NCBI RefSeq assembly: GCF_028204095.1
Contig: NZ_JAQLOH010000002.1
Coordinates: 1-60,983 of the forward strand
Reading direction: 5' to 3'
From: Candidatus Anaplasma sp. TIGMIC
GTDB lineage: Bacteria; Pseudomonadota; Alphaproteobacteria; Rickettsiales; Anaplasmataceae
Length of the DNA stretch: 60,983 nt
Shown here: piece by piece, positions 37,046-47,126 of the stretch
Layout of the letters: each line of letters starts with the position of its first letter
How positions within the stretch are numbered: position 1 is the stretch's first letter
Position numbers and translations under genes: made by a program
The notes under the pieces: model-generated
Told to the model about the DNA's origin: nothing
Databases searched by the model: none
The model's input: only the letters and a program-made list of their open reading frames with translations

Positions 37046-37932
37046 CGCACCAAGTAAAATCAGTTTTGCAAAGAATAGCAGCTGCAACGTGGTATTATGT
37101 TATCTACTGTCCAGTGGTATATCTGAGAGGCCAGGCTGCGTTGTAGACACAATACTCTGTAATGTACGCTGTCGTTGTATTCCGACTTGTGACGCAGTGG
37201 GTGATTGGGACAGAATTTTTATTCTCAGGAATAATCGGAGATATAATTCTCAACTACGCGATTTGCATAAGGTTTTGTGTTGTGTGTGCTGTAAAATACC
37301 ATATCACGGCTGAGTAGAGACGTTACCGAGATTGTGCACATCACCAGTGCGAACCCTGTAACTGTTGATACGCGCACGGGATTTAAGTACATAACGTAAT
37401 TCTGCACATGCGATAGTGTCAGTTTTCCGGAACCTTGGTAAGGAAGAGTTTTTAGTTTCCCTTGTTACAGTTACTGCATGGTTACCCAAAAGGGGTTCAT
37501 AATATGCGATGTTAACGCAACGTGACGGTTGCCGCTATTGCTGCACGATACTAATAATCTGTCCAGGTCTTATGGCTACTACCCAAAGTATGTAGAGAAT
37601 GTACTTTTTATTCATAGGTAGCCACCAGAGCGTGTTATGCACAGCGTATCCCAGAGCGGATAGGGGGGGGGGGACCAGTTCTAATGCGAACAAAGAATGC
37701 GGTGTGAGTTTTGTGTTAGCTATCAAGCGCCTTATGGATGACTCTTCAAGGTAGTGTTGCGACGTCAAATTGTTCTGCGGCCATAGCTAGTCGAATATGT
37801 TATGGTCCAACAGTAGAACGTGACTAAAATTGACAATTTACTGTGTAAAAAATGGCAATGTATGCTTACAGTTAAGAAAATCCGTCTCAAGTGAGGTATA
37901 GTACGTCAAGGAATCTTATGATAACTACCTTT
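37046..37932. other. gene-free stretch with an 11-G homopolymer
   Basis: About 890 nt between the 3' ends of mutL and dprA. The only open frame of note, 37535-37768 on the minus strand (77 residues), contains the G11/C11 tract and has no recognised family. A TTGACA at 37830-37835 has no partner -10. Confidence 0.5.
37663..37673 (+). repeat. homopolymer of 11 G residues
   Basis: Eleven consecutive G on the plus strand, far longer than any other G or C run I noticed in the window. Such tracts are prone to slippage in replication and also in sequencing. It lies inside a short minus-strand open frame that encodes PPP at that point. Confidence 0.9.
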
Positions 37933-39072
37933 TTAGATTGCGACTTCAGGGGGATATTTAGTCATGAGTGCAAACCTGTTACCAGGAAGTCTTTCGATTT
38001 TTCCTGAAAGCTCAAGGGCTAACAGCGCAGCCAGTAGTGAGCTAATGCTAATTTTGGTACAAGAAAGTAAATCATCGACACTGGTAGGTGATGCGCTAAG
38101 TTTGTTTAGTATCAATTGCTGAATCCGTTCCATGCCATTCCCGTAACGTGCAGTATCTCGGTGCTCAACTTCATATGAGTGCTGTCTTATGGAGAAAGTG
38201 CTAGCGGATGCTCCTAGTCCATTAAGGATATCCAAAGCAGATTCTACAAGAAATGCACCTTGCTTTATGAGATCATTGCTGCCAGAACATCTTGCATCCA
38301 AGGGTGAACCAGGTACTGCAAATAGATCTCTACCCTGGGAAATGGCAGCGTTAGCTGTTATAAGAGACCCAGATTTGCGCGAGGCTTCCACCACCACGAC
38401 TCCCAGCGACAGTCCCGAAATTATGCGATTACGCTGTGGAAATAGCGCAGCTTTCGGAATAGTAGAAAACGGTAACTCGGAAATCAGCAAACCACCTTCG
38501 TTAGCAATCATCTTGTACAGCTTTGCATTTTCTCGTGGGTATATAACATTTATGCCATTTGCGATAATCGCAATAGTTGGCTTCTTTTTATAAATTACAC
38601 TATGCACTGCGCTATCTATTCCTCGGGCTAAGCCAGACACCGTTACATAACCTTCTGCCGCCAGTGCAGTTGATAGCTCATACGCAATGCGCATTCCATT
38701 TGTAGAAGGAGTTCTGCTACCAACTAATGCAACAATATCTGTGCTACTGAGCAATGAATCGTCACCGAGTATGGTTATTACTGGTGGAGGATCAAATATA
38801 TGTGATAACGTCTTCGGATAGTTTGCATCAAAAATACTTATTATTTTTGCTCCCATACGCTGACACATATCTAGTTCTTTTTCAGCCTCATACAGAGAAC
38901 ACACTGACTTTATTTTCGGACATTCCCCTGAACGCAGAGCATCTAAAGCATTTCCAGCACTGCGATAGAGTTCAATAAGTTTTTTAAACATCAGGGGACC
39001 GACTTTAGGTGTCCTCGCTAGCCTAAGACAATCCACTAGATTTTCAGAGCTGTCATGCGATAATATTTTCAT
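37933..39072 (-). CDS. dprA: DNA-processing protein DprA (Smf)
   Basis: Binds single-stranded DNA and loads RecA during natural transformation; widely kept in bacteria with no known competence. The 379-residue protein has an N-terminal helix-hairpin region (1-~70), the Rossmann-fold DprA core with VALVGSRTPSTNGMRIA, TVSGLARGIDSAVH, IANGINVIYPREN, LFPQRNRIISGLS and EASRKSGSLITANAAISQGRDLFAVPG, and a C-terminal winged helix (~305-375, SVDDLLSCTKISISSLLAALLALELSG). The ATG start follows a weak GGAT site. An AT-rich region with TATAAA (minus strand, 39099-39104) lies just upstream. Confidence 0.94.
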   Translation of the reverse strand: MKILSHDSSENLVDCLRLARTPKVGPLMFKKLIELYRSAGNALDALRSGECPKIKSVCSLYEAEKELDMCQRMGAKIISIFDANYPKTLSHIFDPPPVITILGDDSLLSSTDIVALVGSRTPSTNGMRIAYELSTALAAEGYVTVSGLARGIDSAVHSVIYKKKPTIAIIANGINVIYPRENAKLYKMIANEGGLLISELPFSTIPKAALFPQRNRIISGLSLGVVVVEASRKSGSLITANAAISQGRDLFAVPGSPLDARCSGSNDLIKQGAFLVESALDILNGLGASASTFSIRQHSYEVEHRDTARYGNGMERIQQLILNKLSASPTSVDDLLSCTKISISSLLAALLALELSGKIERLPGNRFALMTKYPPEVAI

Positions 39073-39412
39073 ATCCGTATAAAAATTAATTTCTTAAATT
39101 TATATAGCGAGAATTGAGAATCGTCGGGCAGTCTACCACGTAAAAAATACACCTTCAAGCAACAGATGTACTATGTATACTAAAAAACGCGATAAGAGCT
39201 GTACTGGATTACTGCAAGAAAGTGCATAACGTACTACTCCGCATTCAGGCATATCTGTCCTGCATATATGCACTTTTTATTGTGCCCAATTTATGTGTAC
39301 GCGCAACTTATCAAGAGAAAAGCCTGGCGCCTCTAGCTAACCATGCACGCTGCGTGCAAGTTCAGTGGAGAGCTGCCCGATTCGCGCCACGTCTTCCAAG
39401 CCTTTACTTAAC
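39073..39412. other. spacer upstream of dprA
   Basis: About 340 nt between the fabF 3' end and the dprA start, both minus strand. The AT-rich part at 39080-39110 contains TATAAA on the minus strand, a possible -10 for dprA, without a clear -35. No gene was found. Confidence 0.4.
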
Positions 39413-40681
39413 TTAAATGCGACTGAAGATAAGAGATGCGTTAACGCCACCGAATCCAAAAGAGTTGGAAAGAACATGCGATACTGAACGTTCTTGTGCT
39501 ACAAGAGGTACAAGGTTTAAATCACTATCTTCTGTCGAATCGTGTAAATTCAGCGTAGGAGGTATTGCACCACTGCGCAATGCTAGAACCGAGAATATGG
39601 CCTCCACACCACCGGCGGCACCTAAAAGGTGACCTATTGAGGACTTCGTCGATGAAATGGCTAGCTTCTTAGCGTGATCCTGAAATACACTTTTCACTGC
39701 CGCAATCTCCACACTGTCCCCTACTGGTGTAGAAGTTCCGTGTGCGTTAATGTAGCCAATGTCGCTACAAGTGATACCAGCCGCCTTGAGGGCTAATTCC
39801 ATAGCATGCGCACCGCCAACACCTTGAGGGTGGGGTGCGGTAATGTGGTGGGCATCCGATGTGAGACCATAACCAGAGAGCTCTGCCAAAATCCTAGCAC
39901 CGCGCCTCTTCGCGTATTCATAGTCCTCAAGAACCATGACACCAGCACCCTCACCCATGACGAATCCATCTCGGCCACTATCCCATGGTCTCGATGCGAC
40001 ACTCGGTGTATCGTTGTATTTTGTAGATAATGCTTTGATTACGCCGAACCCAACCAACCCGGCGCGGCTTATTGCCGCTTCTGCACCGCCAGCAACAACA
40101 ACATCGCAGTCGCCAATTTTGATAGCACGAGCAGCTTCCGCTATCGCTATAGCTCCCGTAGCGCAGGCACTCACGACAGAATTACAGTAACCAGTAAATC
40201 CATACTTGATCGAAATGTGCCCAGGTAGTAAGTTCACCAAACTTCCAGGTATGAAGAAAGGGCTCACACGTCTAGGCCCCCGTTCTACAAGTGTGGTAAT
40301 GTTTTTCTCAATGAAAGGCAAACCTCCAATTCCAGACCCCACTAGCACGCCTATGCGACTCGGGTCGTAGTTACTGTCAAGTATGCCGGCATCTTTGAGC
40401 GCCATGTCGGCAGCGGCAACTCCAAACAAGATAAAGTTGTCTACTTTTTTTACGTCTTTACCGTCTACCCAAACCTCTGGGTCAAACATGTAATCATCTG
40501 CTTCGCCTTTGGAAACTACTTGGCCACCTATCTTGCAATCTAGGTCACTAACATCGAACCTGCTAATAGCGCTGATACCGGACTCACCCTTCACCAAACG
40601 ATCCCAAACCGACGCAGTGTCAACGCCCAAAGGCGTCACCAGCCCGACACCGGTTATCACAACTCTCCTGCATTCAGCCAT
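39413..40681 (-). CDS. fabF: 3-oxoacyl-[acyl-carrier-protein] synthase II
   Basis: Condensing enzyme that extends acyl-ACP with malonyl-ACP. From ATG 40681 (MAECRRVVITGVGLVTPLG) it has 422 residues, typical for FabF. The active-site set is complete: Cys173 in VSACATGA, His314 in NAHGTSTPVGD, Lys346 and His351 in SSTKSSIGHLLGAAGG. The nine extra residues of the longer frame do not fit the family. It follows acpP by 159 nt on the same strand, matching the common acpP-fabF order. Confidence 0.96.
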   Translation of the reverse strand: MAECRRVVITGVGLVTPLGVDTASVWDRLVKGESGISAISRFDVSDLDCKIGGQVVSKGEADDYMFDPEVWVDGKDVKKVDNFILFGVAAADMALKDAGILDSNYDPSRIGVLVGSGIGGLPFIEKNITTLVERGPRRVSPFFIPGSLVNLLPGHISIKYGFTGYCNSVVSACATGAIAIAEAARAIKIGDCDVVVAGGAEAAISRAGLVGFGVIKALSTKYNDTPSVASRPWDSGRDGFVMGEGAGVMVLEDYEYAKRRGARILAELSGYGLTSDAHHITAPHPQGVGGAHAMELALKAAGITCSDIGYINAHGTSTPVGDSVEIAAVKSVFQDHAKKLAISSTKSSIGHLLGAAGGVEAIFSVLALRSGAIPPTLNLHDSTEDSDLNLVPLVAQERSVSHVLSNSFGFGGVNASLIFSRI

Positions 40682-40840
40682 TTTTGCACACCACAAATAT
40701 ATCCACAAACCTTATGCCGAACCTATGCGCCTGCAACTTACACCAATACAGTGAAAGTGCGTAAGGGCGTTTAACGTCATAAACCATATACGCACTGCAG
40801 TCAACACCGTGCACTTTGCCGTAAAACAGAAACAGTTAGC

Positions 40841-41182
40841 TCAGTTTTCTTCCTGAGCATCAGAATCACTCTTGCTTGCAATGTAATGACAGATATCGTC
40901 AACAGTCTCCAACTTTTGTGCATCCTCGTCAGAGATGTGAATTGAGAACCTTTCCTCCAATGACATTATAAGATCAACGAAATCCAAACTGTCGAGATTA
41001 AAGTCTTTTGCCAAATTAGTAGTGCCGCAGAGCATGTCCTTCTGTTCGTCCTTTAGCTTTAGACACTCAATTATCGACGCCATAACGTGTGGTCTGACTT
41101 CTTCAACTAATCCTACGTTGACCGCGCGCTCCTTAGCAGAATTTACGCCGACAGCCTCTCCACGTGTCTCACCACCTTCCAT
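40841..41182 (-). CDS. acpP: acyl carrier protein
   Basis: Carries growing acyl chains on a 4'-phosphopantetheine arm attached to Ser65 in the motif DSLDFVDLI. The helical ACP core spans about residues 30-105 and is strongly acidic. With the ATG at 41182 the protein is 113 residues, some 25-30 longer than most ACPs; the extra N-terminal part (GGETRGEAVGVNSAKERA) is unusual, and no in-frame ATG or GTG nearer the core has a good ribosome site. fabF is downstream on the same strand. Confidence 0.92.
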   Translation of the reverse strand: MEGGETRGEAVGVNSAKERAVNVGLVEEVRPHVMASIIECLKLKDEQKDMLCGTTNLAKDFNLDSLDFVDLIMSLEERFSIHISDEDAQKLETVDDICHYIASKSDSDAQEEN

Positions 41183-41796
41183 ACATACCCATAACTAAAA
41201 CCAAAGAAAACCACCGCCCGCGCCAGAACAGCGTGGCACTAGAATATACCTATAAAAATTAGGAAATCAAACATAGAATTGACTACTCGGTGCAGCGCCC
41301 ATGAAACTTTGCTGTTAGTAGCCATGGGAGCGGTGTAAATACTGTTATGTGGTTCACGGACACTTCATGTTACTTCCAGAGTAGATGGGGCGCAATGATA
41401 GGGGCTATTATCCAATCTTAGTTATGTTCGTCAGCGCGCTTAACCAACGTTATATACAGAGTTACAAAGTAGCACATGTGTGGGATATGGCTTGACAAAT
41501 CGCAGAGAAAAATGTGGTGAAGTGTTAAGAAATATAATGCAAACTACACATCTTCAGATACCACAGAGCTGACATGACACATAGTGCGTTCTTAATACGT
41601 GTGACAAGCAATAACCTCTATAGTCGCGCAGCATAAGCGTAATTCGATGCGTGTTAACGTGCAATTAATGTAAAGAAATTAGTTATTACCCCTGTATTAA
41701 CTCCAAACGTGCAATAAATCTCTTACATACGTCCGCAACTTGCATAAAATCTGGATTTCCGAAAAATTGAGACATCACAAAGACATTGGTAAGTGC
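41183..41796. other. divergent spacer between acpP and the ankyrin gene
   Basis: About 610 nt, AT-rich, carrying upstream regions of both genes. A TTGACA at 41492-41497 has no convincing -10. No gene was found. Confidence 0.45.
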
Positions 41797-44469
41797 ATGG
41801 GGATGCCTTTAACTATGCCCAGTGACGACGGGGGTACTGTCTCCCAAGAAGTAGTACGTAGAATGAACTGTGTAACAAGAAGTGTCGATGTTCTAAGCGA
41901 GATCGTACGGGCGTGTAAAGAGGATGAGCAGTTTGCGAAAAAAAGGCTCTGCGTTCTACACAACAAGACTAAGAATAGCTTTGTATATGCTGTCTCTGCA
42001 GATACGCTTCCAATCGTCCACTGGTCCCGAAATGATACGGTAGTATTGCATGAATGTTATGTAATACATATCCCATTTATAGTGGGTAGTTCTGTGTATG
42101 TGGACGATGTCTGCGATGTATGTGAGTTCATTGTCCGCAGAGGTGGAGACATTGATTCCATTGCGCAGCAGAAGGCTGTAGCGAGTCCTGTTGTTGCGGA
42201 AAATATATTGAAAGCTGTGTGTGAGCAGGACGAGAAGACGCCGATATTTTATGCAGTCGAGAAAAAGTGTGCACAAATGGTTAAGAAATTAATAAATCTC
42301 GGTGCACGAAGTGATATAGGCATGCGTGAGACCTACAATAGAAGCGATAATGTGTTAGCCGTTGTGTACGCCATGCATGAGGCCCTTAAAGGTTACGAGA
42401 GGGAAGATGGATCATATGAGGTAATTGATTTATTGCTAGACAGCATTGGAGTAAACAATCTCATAGAAGCTATGGGTAAAGACAATGCCACAATGGATGT
42501 GGGACTGGGTTTTGTGGCAATGATAGGTCTGGATCTCGAGGTTACAGCAGGAGTCCTTATAGAAGCTGTGAGTGGTGAGCACTTGAACATTATAGAATTC
42601 TTTTTAAAGTGCACCAGGGTGCTAAGAAACGAATTGAACAGCTTCAAGGCTACGCAGAAGTACAAAAACATGTACTTCGGCAGGATTTCTGTGAGACGAG
42701 CAGAGTCAGAAAATGCCGCTCGTGTAGATAGCCTCCAGTTGACTACTAGGTTTCGCAAGTGTAGTGTGTTCGCATACCCTTCGCTAGAAGTTTCCTACTC
42801 TCCTTGTGAAAGTAGGAACACAATGTATTCTGCAGATATTGGTAATGCGGATACACAGATTTTAGCCTTGGCAGCGTATTTTGGCCATGTAGAGGTTGTC
42901 AAATGGCTACTGGCGAATGAGACTATTTGCATCAACAGGACGAATGCGTATGGGTATACTGCGCTTCATTTTGCAGCATCTATGAACTACGTTGATGTGG
43001 TGGAGCAGCTTCTAAATGCAGGTGCGTCGGTCGTACCTAAAAAAATGCCATTTACTTCGGCTGCGCATGTAGCAGCGCTAAACGGAGCGCTTGAAGTCAT
43101 TTCGTACCTTCATAATAAACAGCCAGAGTCGTTGCTGTATCTTGATGCCGATGGGCAGAACATTCTACATTATGCAGCAGGATGTGCTAGCGACAGTGTG
43201 AGAGTTGTTAAGTACATCGTTGAGAATGTGAAGGCTATAGACCCTCATGTGCGGTCTGATGCCAATAAAGGACACGATGTTATAATGTCCCATGCGTGTG
43301 AGGAACTGTCTCGTACACAGAGTGAAGGAGTCACTAAAGCAGATAGAGACAGGATTGATGAACTAGTTTGTGAAAGAGGGCATTCATCCAGTGGTAGCAC
43401 GCCGTTGTACATTGCTGTAGAATCAAAGAATCTAAACATAGCAAAGTTTCTAATAGAGCATGCTGGGTGTGATCCCACGGTGATGGGCCCAGGAGGTAGC
43501 ACTGCGCTAAATCTGAAGACTGATAGTGGGACATTGTTGCACATGGCAGTGCGGGCGAGAGATCTGGGTTTTGTGAGGAAGTTACTGAGTTTCAGTGAGT
43601 TAGACTTGAATGTCAGGTCTCACGGTCGTACGCCTATGGATTTGGCAATTATAAACAGGGATAAGGCGGTAATAAACATATTACTTGAAGATCCGCGACA
43701 AAGCCTCACAACGGAAGTCAGCTGCAGGATGGTGCCATACTCAAAAGTTTTGTCTGCTAAAGGCTTACTGGACTACAACGGAAGAAAAGTGATGATGCGT
43801 AGAGCACGTAACGCTAGTAGATCCAGGCGTAGTGCTGTTGCTTGTGCTGGAGTAATAACATTCGTTGTTGCGGCGTTTGTAGTCGCCACTGTTCTCAACG
43901 CAAACTCTCTAATTCCAGCTTTAGGCCTGAGCTTTAGTTCTACACTATCATGGAAGGTGCAAGCCATATGTATTTTGGCGCTCACTGCGCCTATAAGCGC
44001 TGTATATATCATCTACTGCAGATCGCAAGTTGTTAAGGAAGGACAAAGTTGTAGAGAGCATTTACACTTTCCTATGGGGCACGAAAGACAAGTGAGATCC
44101 AGAAAGAAGGATAATTCTGATAGTTCGAGCAGATATTCTGATAGTATGGGGACATCAGGCTCTGGTGGCACCTACAAGGACCTAGAAAGCTTGGATGAGT
44201 ATCTGGCGGATGTTAGCGAACCTGCAAATCACGGTTCCCGGTATAGACGCCGCAGGGTTGCGCTTTATGGTGCAATAAAAAGCCACTTTTCTCCTCAAGA
44301 GGGGGATGTTCACGATGTAAAGCGTGGAATTTTGTGTTCGTCACAGAGTTGTAGTAGTGAGTCTTCTTCTCCTGGGAGTCGCATAAGTGGCTTTCACAAC
44401 CGTAATCGTGAAATATCACCTGTCATGGTGAGCACTTGCCACGGAAGTAGGATGCCCTTTGTAAGGTAG
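41797..44469 (+). CDS. ankyrin-repeat protein with C-terminal membrane hairpin, candidate effector
   Basis: From ATG 41797 the protein has 890 residues (a TTG at 41740 would add 19). A ~120-residue N-terminal part of unknown fold is followed by scattered ankyrin repeats: one near 145-175 (TPIFYAVEKK), then a run from ~350 to ~460 (TALHFAASMNYVDVVEQLLNAGA, AAHVAALNGALEVISYL, NILHYAAG) and another from ~530 to ~645 (TPLYIAVESKNLNIAKFLIEHAG, TLLHMAVRA, TPMDLAIIN). Two hydrophobic helices come at about 678-700 and 724-744 with a short loop. The ~145-residue tail is basic and serine-rich and ends FVR. Ankyrin proteins are the best-known host-directed proteins of Anaplasma (AnkA type), but this is not recognisably AnkA. 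It is the largest gene here and stands alone. Confidence 0.85.
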   Translation: MGMPLTMPSDDGGTVSQEVVRRMNCVTRSVDVLSEIVRACKEDEQFAKKRLCVLHNKTKNSFVYAVSADTLPIVHWSRNDTVVLHECYVIHIPFIVGSSVYVDDVCDVCEFIVRRGGDIDSIAQQKAVASPVVAENILKAVCEQDEKTPIFYAVEKKCAQMVKKLINLGARSDIGMRETYNRSDNVLAVVYAMHEALKGYEREDGSYEVIDLLLDSIGVNNLIEAMGKDNATMDVGLGFVAMIGLDLEVTAGVLIEAVSGEHLNIIEFFLKCTRVLRNELNSFKATQKYKNMYFGRISVRRAESENAARVDSLQLTTRFRKCSVFAYPSLEVSYSPCESRNTMYSADIGNADTQILALAAYFGHVEVVKWLLANETICINRTNAYGYTALHFAASMNYVDVVEQLLNAGASVVPKKMPFTSAAHVAALNGALEVISYLHNKQPESLLYLDADGQNILHYAAGCASDSVRVVKYIVENVKAIDPHVRSDANKGHDVIMSHACEELSRTQSEGVTKADRDRIDELVCERGHSSSGSTPLYIAVESKNLNIAKFLIEHAGCDPTVMGPGGSTALNLKTDSGTLLHMAVRARDLGFVRKLLSFSELDLNVRSHGRTPMDLAIINRDKAVINILLEDPRQSLTTEVSCRMVPYSKVLSAKGLLDYNGRKVMMRRARNASRSRRSAVACAGVITFVVAAFVVATVLNANSLIPALGLSFSSTLSWKVQAICILALTAPISAVYIIYCRSQVVKEGQSCREHLHFPMGHERQVRSRKKDNSDSSSRYSDSMGTSGSGGTYKDLESLDEYLADVSEPANHGSRYRRRRVALYGAIKSHFSPQEGDVHDVKRGILCSSQSCSSESSSPGSRISGFHNRNREISPVMVSTCHGSRMPFVR

Positions 44470-45353
44470 CCGTATACTTAATCATATGTGTTTCAGATCA
44501 TGATGAATGCGGTGTGTAGCGCGTACTGCAAACAGGCGCACGTTGGATGTTTTTACGTCCGGTCTCAAAAGCCATTGTTTTGCGAGTATTTTGCGGCGAA
44601 TGGTAGGTGTGGATCCATTCCAGTTTGTCCAGTGTTATGGCGAGTTTGTTTTGCAATGTTTTCACAAGAAAGCAGATGTTATTGCTCACAGTAGAAGGAT
44701 GAGTGTTTAGCGTTAGTCTCCCTTTTACCGTTAATTAGTGGAGCGGTAGCGGGTAGCACTTTGGCAGTAAGTATGGATTTAAAATAATTTTACGTTTGGT
44801 GCGAAAAGCGTTTGAGTTATGCGTATGTTGATTTGTTAGGTCAACGCGCGCTCTTCCTTATGTTAGGATAGCTGCTTCACATGTGTTGTACTGTCAAAAT
44901 GCCGGCTCTAATACCGTAAATGTGGTGATGTTTTTAGTTGCCCTTCAAAGATAAAGCATTCTTCGTATCCGCTACCGGTTTCGTAAGCGGTAAATCTACA
45001 GTTGATTTTGATTAGTACTTCTTAACTGGAATTTTTCGTTTTCGCCTTTTTTCCATCTGTTTCCACTAACAGCGACAGCAACCAGTTTTTTTCCAAGGAG
45101 CATAGCTACGGAACGATGATACCTGGGCAGATATAAGAGCTACCTGAAGGCTAGAATTCCGTTTTGCCTAAAACATGAGAACAGGCTCGCGCACGGACTC
45201 AACACTATGTACAAACCCGACACGAGGACCTTCAGCTACCATATCTACGAATATGATGAGCGAAATGGTGATAAACGCAGGCGCACAGCAGAAAACCCAC
45301 CCCGGCCCTCAACAGGCTCGAGAACGGCAAAACCTGCGTAAACGACTAAGCTA
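44470..45353. other. gene-free stretch downstream of the ankyrin gene
   Basis: About 880 nt between the 3' ends of the ankyrin gene and rpmG. Short frames at 44488-44710 overlap on both strands and look like noise. No tRNA or terminator was identified. Confidence 0.5.
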
Positions 45354-45524
45354 TTACCTGAGTTTTTCTTCCTTAAATAACACATGCTTCCTTGCCACAG
45401 GATCATACTTGCGAAAAGAAAGCTTCTGAACTAGCTTTTTTGGGTCACGCTTCTTCACGTAAAAATACCCAGTACCTTCACTGCTTACAAGCTTTACCAG
45501 CAGAGTAGCGCCCTTTTTAGCCAC
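45354..45524 (-). CDS. rpmG: 50S ribosomal protein L33
   Basis: Small protein of the large ribosomal subunit. From GTG 45524 it has 56 residues: [22 protein letters not shown], then [33 protein letters not shown], both standard for L33. The four cysteines of the zinc-binding form are absent, as in other alphaproteobacteria. The longer open frame to 45605 is not part of the protein. Confidence 0.95.
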   Translation of the reverse strand: MAKKGATLLVKLVSSEGTGYFYVKKRDPKKLVQKLSFRKYDPVARKHVLFKEEKLR

Positions 45525-45670
45525 GGAAAAACACCAAACACGAAACGGCTGAATTCTACTAGTTCTCCTTGCACAGGTCAAGCTATTTGGAAAAACAATT
45601 GACATACTTGCGGGAAAAGGTATTTAGTACTGGGTCGCGGGAGTTTTGGCTCTGTTTTGTAGAGTTTGAT

Positions 45671-46402
45671 ATGTTAAAGTCCTTTTGCAGGCTTTTGATG
45701 AAGCTTGTCCGTGCGGTTGTCCCAGCTAAGATGATAAGCACTTTCATGGGCATGGGGCACCTTCCCGCTTGGCAGGAGCACTGGACTGCGCTTGCGGTTT
45801 TGTTTTTTGCCCATGTATTGTGCTACATAGTGTGTGGCTCTCCGCCGGTTCTGGCTAATGCAGCGTTTAGTACAGGGTTAGTTCTGGCACCGTTCTTCTT
45901 GCAGATCTCGGTTTTATTACTGTTCCTTGGTGCGATTTCCATATTCGTCATGAGTGGTGACCGCGATGTAGGGGTGTATGGTGGTGACACAATAGTCATA
46001 CAGGTGGCGTTCGGGCAGTTATTGACAGCTGCTCTTTCTATGCCTGCAACAGTAGCGCTCTACGACAGTTTGATGCACCTGTACAACAAGGTCTGTTCTG
46101 GAATATTTTTGTGTCCTTTGTGGTTTAACTACTTTATGCACCTGTTGGTGTTTTTCCTGTTGCCTTTTGTCTTCTTCAACGTGGTGATTTTGATAAAGCC
46201 GTGGCCCATGTCTATATTGCAGCTCCGGTATAGCAACTGCGTCTCCATTATGTCGGAGGGAGTTGTGTTGGCTTTTTATTCCCTTGTTGTCATGTATATG
46301 ACTGCGTTCATATGCGTCAGTTTGCAAGTATCCAGCGCTGTGAAGTACATGGGAGCTGTTTTTGACTTTGCGCTTGCCGGCCCCAGAGCATTTATAGGTT
46401 GA
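45671..46402 (+). CDS. hypothetical membrane protein (five helices, Yip1-like layout)
   Basis: From ATG 45671 the protein has 243 residues. A cytoplasmic N-terminal amphipathic part is followed by about five hydrophobic helices, with FFLQISVLLLFLGAISIFVMS and YFMHLLVFFLLPFVFFNVVILI the clearest. Short soluble part, five helices and the PAWQEHW segment before helix 1 resemble YIP1-domain proteins, but I cannot confirm this. A TTG at 45569 would extend it by 34 residues. It starts divergently from rpmG (146 nt) and is followed after 118 nt by the DsbB-type gene. Confidence 0.75.
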   Translation: MLKSFCRLLMKLVRAVVPAKMISTFMGMGHLPAWQEHWTALAVLFFAHVLCYIVCGSPPVLANAAFSTGLVLAPFFLQISVLLLFLGAISIFVMSGDRDVGVYGGDTIVIQVAFGQLLTAALSMPATVALYDSLMHLYNKVCSGIFLCPLWFNYFMHLLVFFLLPFVFFNVVILIKPWPMSILQLRYSNCVSIMSEGVVLAFYSLVVMYMTAFICVSLQVSSAVKYMGAVFDFALAGPRAFIG

Positions 46403-46520
46403 CAGAGTGTATCGTGTAATCAGTGCGGAGGCTGTTATCCCGTGCATATGTGTATGTTGCCGTGCGAATGGGGTTTTGCCTTTAAACGGGGAAGTATCCA
46501 GAGGAGGGAAGTGAACGCGT

Positions 46521-46979
46521 ATGAAGAAGTGTGGAGTTCTTTTTTTTACAAGTAGTGCTGTGGCGCTTGTAATTGCCTACGTGTCTCAGTTAGGTTTCGG
46601 TCTCGTTCCATGTAAACTGTGTTTGTACGAGCGCATACCATACTTTGTGTCAATTGTTCCAGCACTGATCATGGTGCTAAAGGGTTATAGAAGCATGTTC
46701 TACGTAGTTACTGCAAGCTATCTCGTTGGTGCTTTGATATCCGGTTACCACGCTGGTCTCGAGTATGGTTGGTTCTCAGACTTTTTGCACTGTGCCGGAG
46801 ATGTAAAGCTTGGTGCCAGCTTAGAAGATGTAAGGTCTAGCTTGCTAAGTAAGGAAGAAGTTGTTTCGTGCAAAGTTCCAAGTTTGGTATTCTTGGGCCT
46901 ATCACTTTCGGGGTGGAACGCCGTATACATAATTTTGTGTCTATTTATTGCCTTCTGTTTTGCAAGGGGACGCAAGTAA
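46521..46979 (+). CDS. dsbB: DsbB-type disulfide bond formation protein
   Basis: Inner-membrane protein that reoxidises a periplasmic DsbA and passes electrons to quinone. The 152-residue protein has four helices. The first redox pair is Cys31-Cys34 in VPCKLCLYERIP; the second pair is Cys91 and Cys117 in the second periplasmic loop, as in DsbB. GAGGAGGG at 46501-46508 and ATG 46521 mark the start. Cysteine-rich secreted proteins and type IV secretion parts in this group need such an oxidant. No dsbA lies nearby. Confidence 0.9.
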   Translation: MKKCGVLFFTSSAVALVIAYVSQLGFGLVPCKLCLYERIPYFVSIVPALIMVLKGYRSMFYVVTASYLVGALISGYHAGLEYGWFSDFLHCAGDVKLGASLEDVRSSLLSKEEVVSCKVPSLVFLGLSLSGWNAVYIILCLFIAFCFARGRK

Positions 46980-47126
46980 GTCATAGAGTGGTTTGGGCTG
47001 CGCAAAGGGGCTGCAGAATTCCTGCTGTGTACATTACAGAGGTTCCACACGTCCGTAGGGTTTCTTAACAAAAACAAACCTCGATTGCGTCCTTGTTACG
47101 TTACGAATCGGGCGCTTAGGTTATGG

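Noticed and set aside
37535-37768. 77-codon minus-strand frame containing the G11 tract
   Set aside because: Not called as a gene because there is no ribosome site or family match; kept only as a finding about the homopolymer.
41492-41497. TTGACA hexamers at 41492 and 37830 as promoters
   Set aside because: No -10 box at 16-18 nt spacing follows either one.
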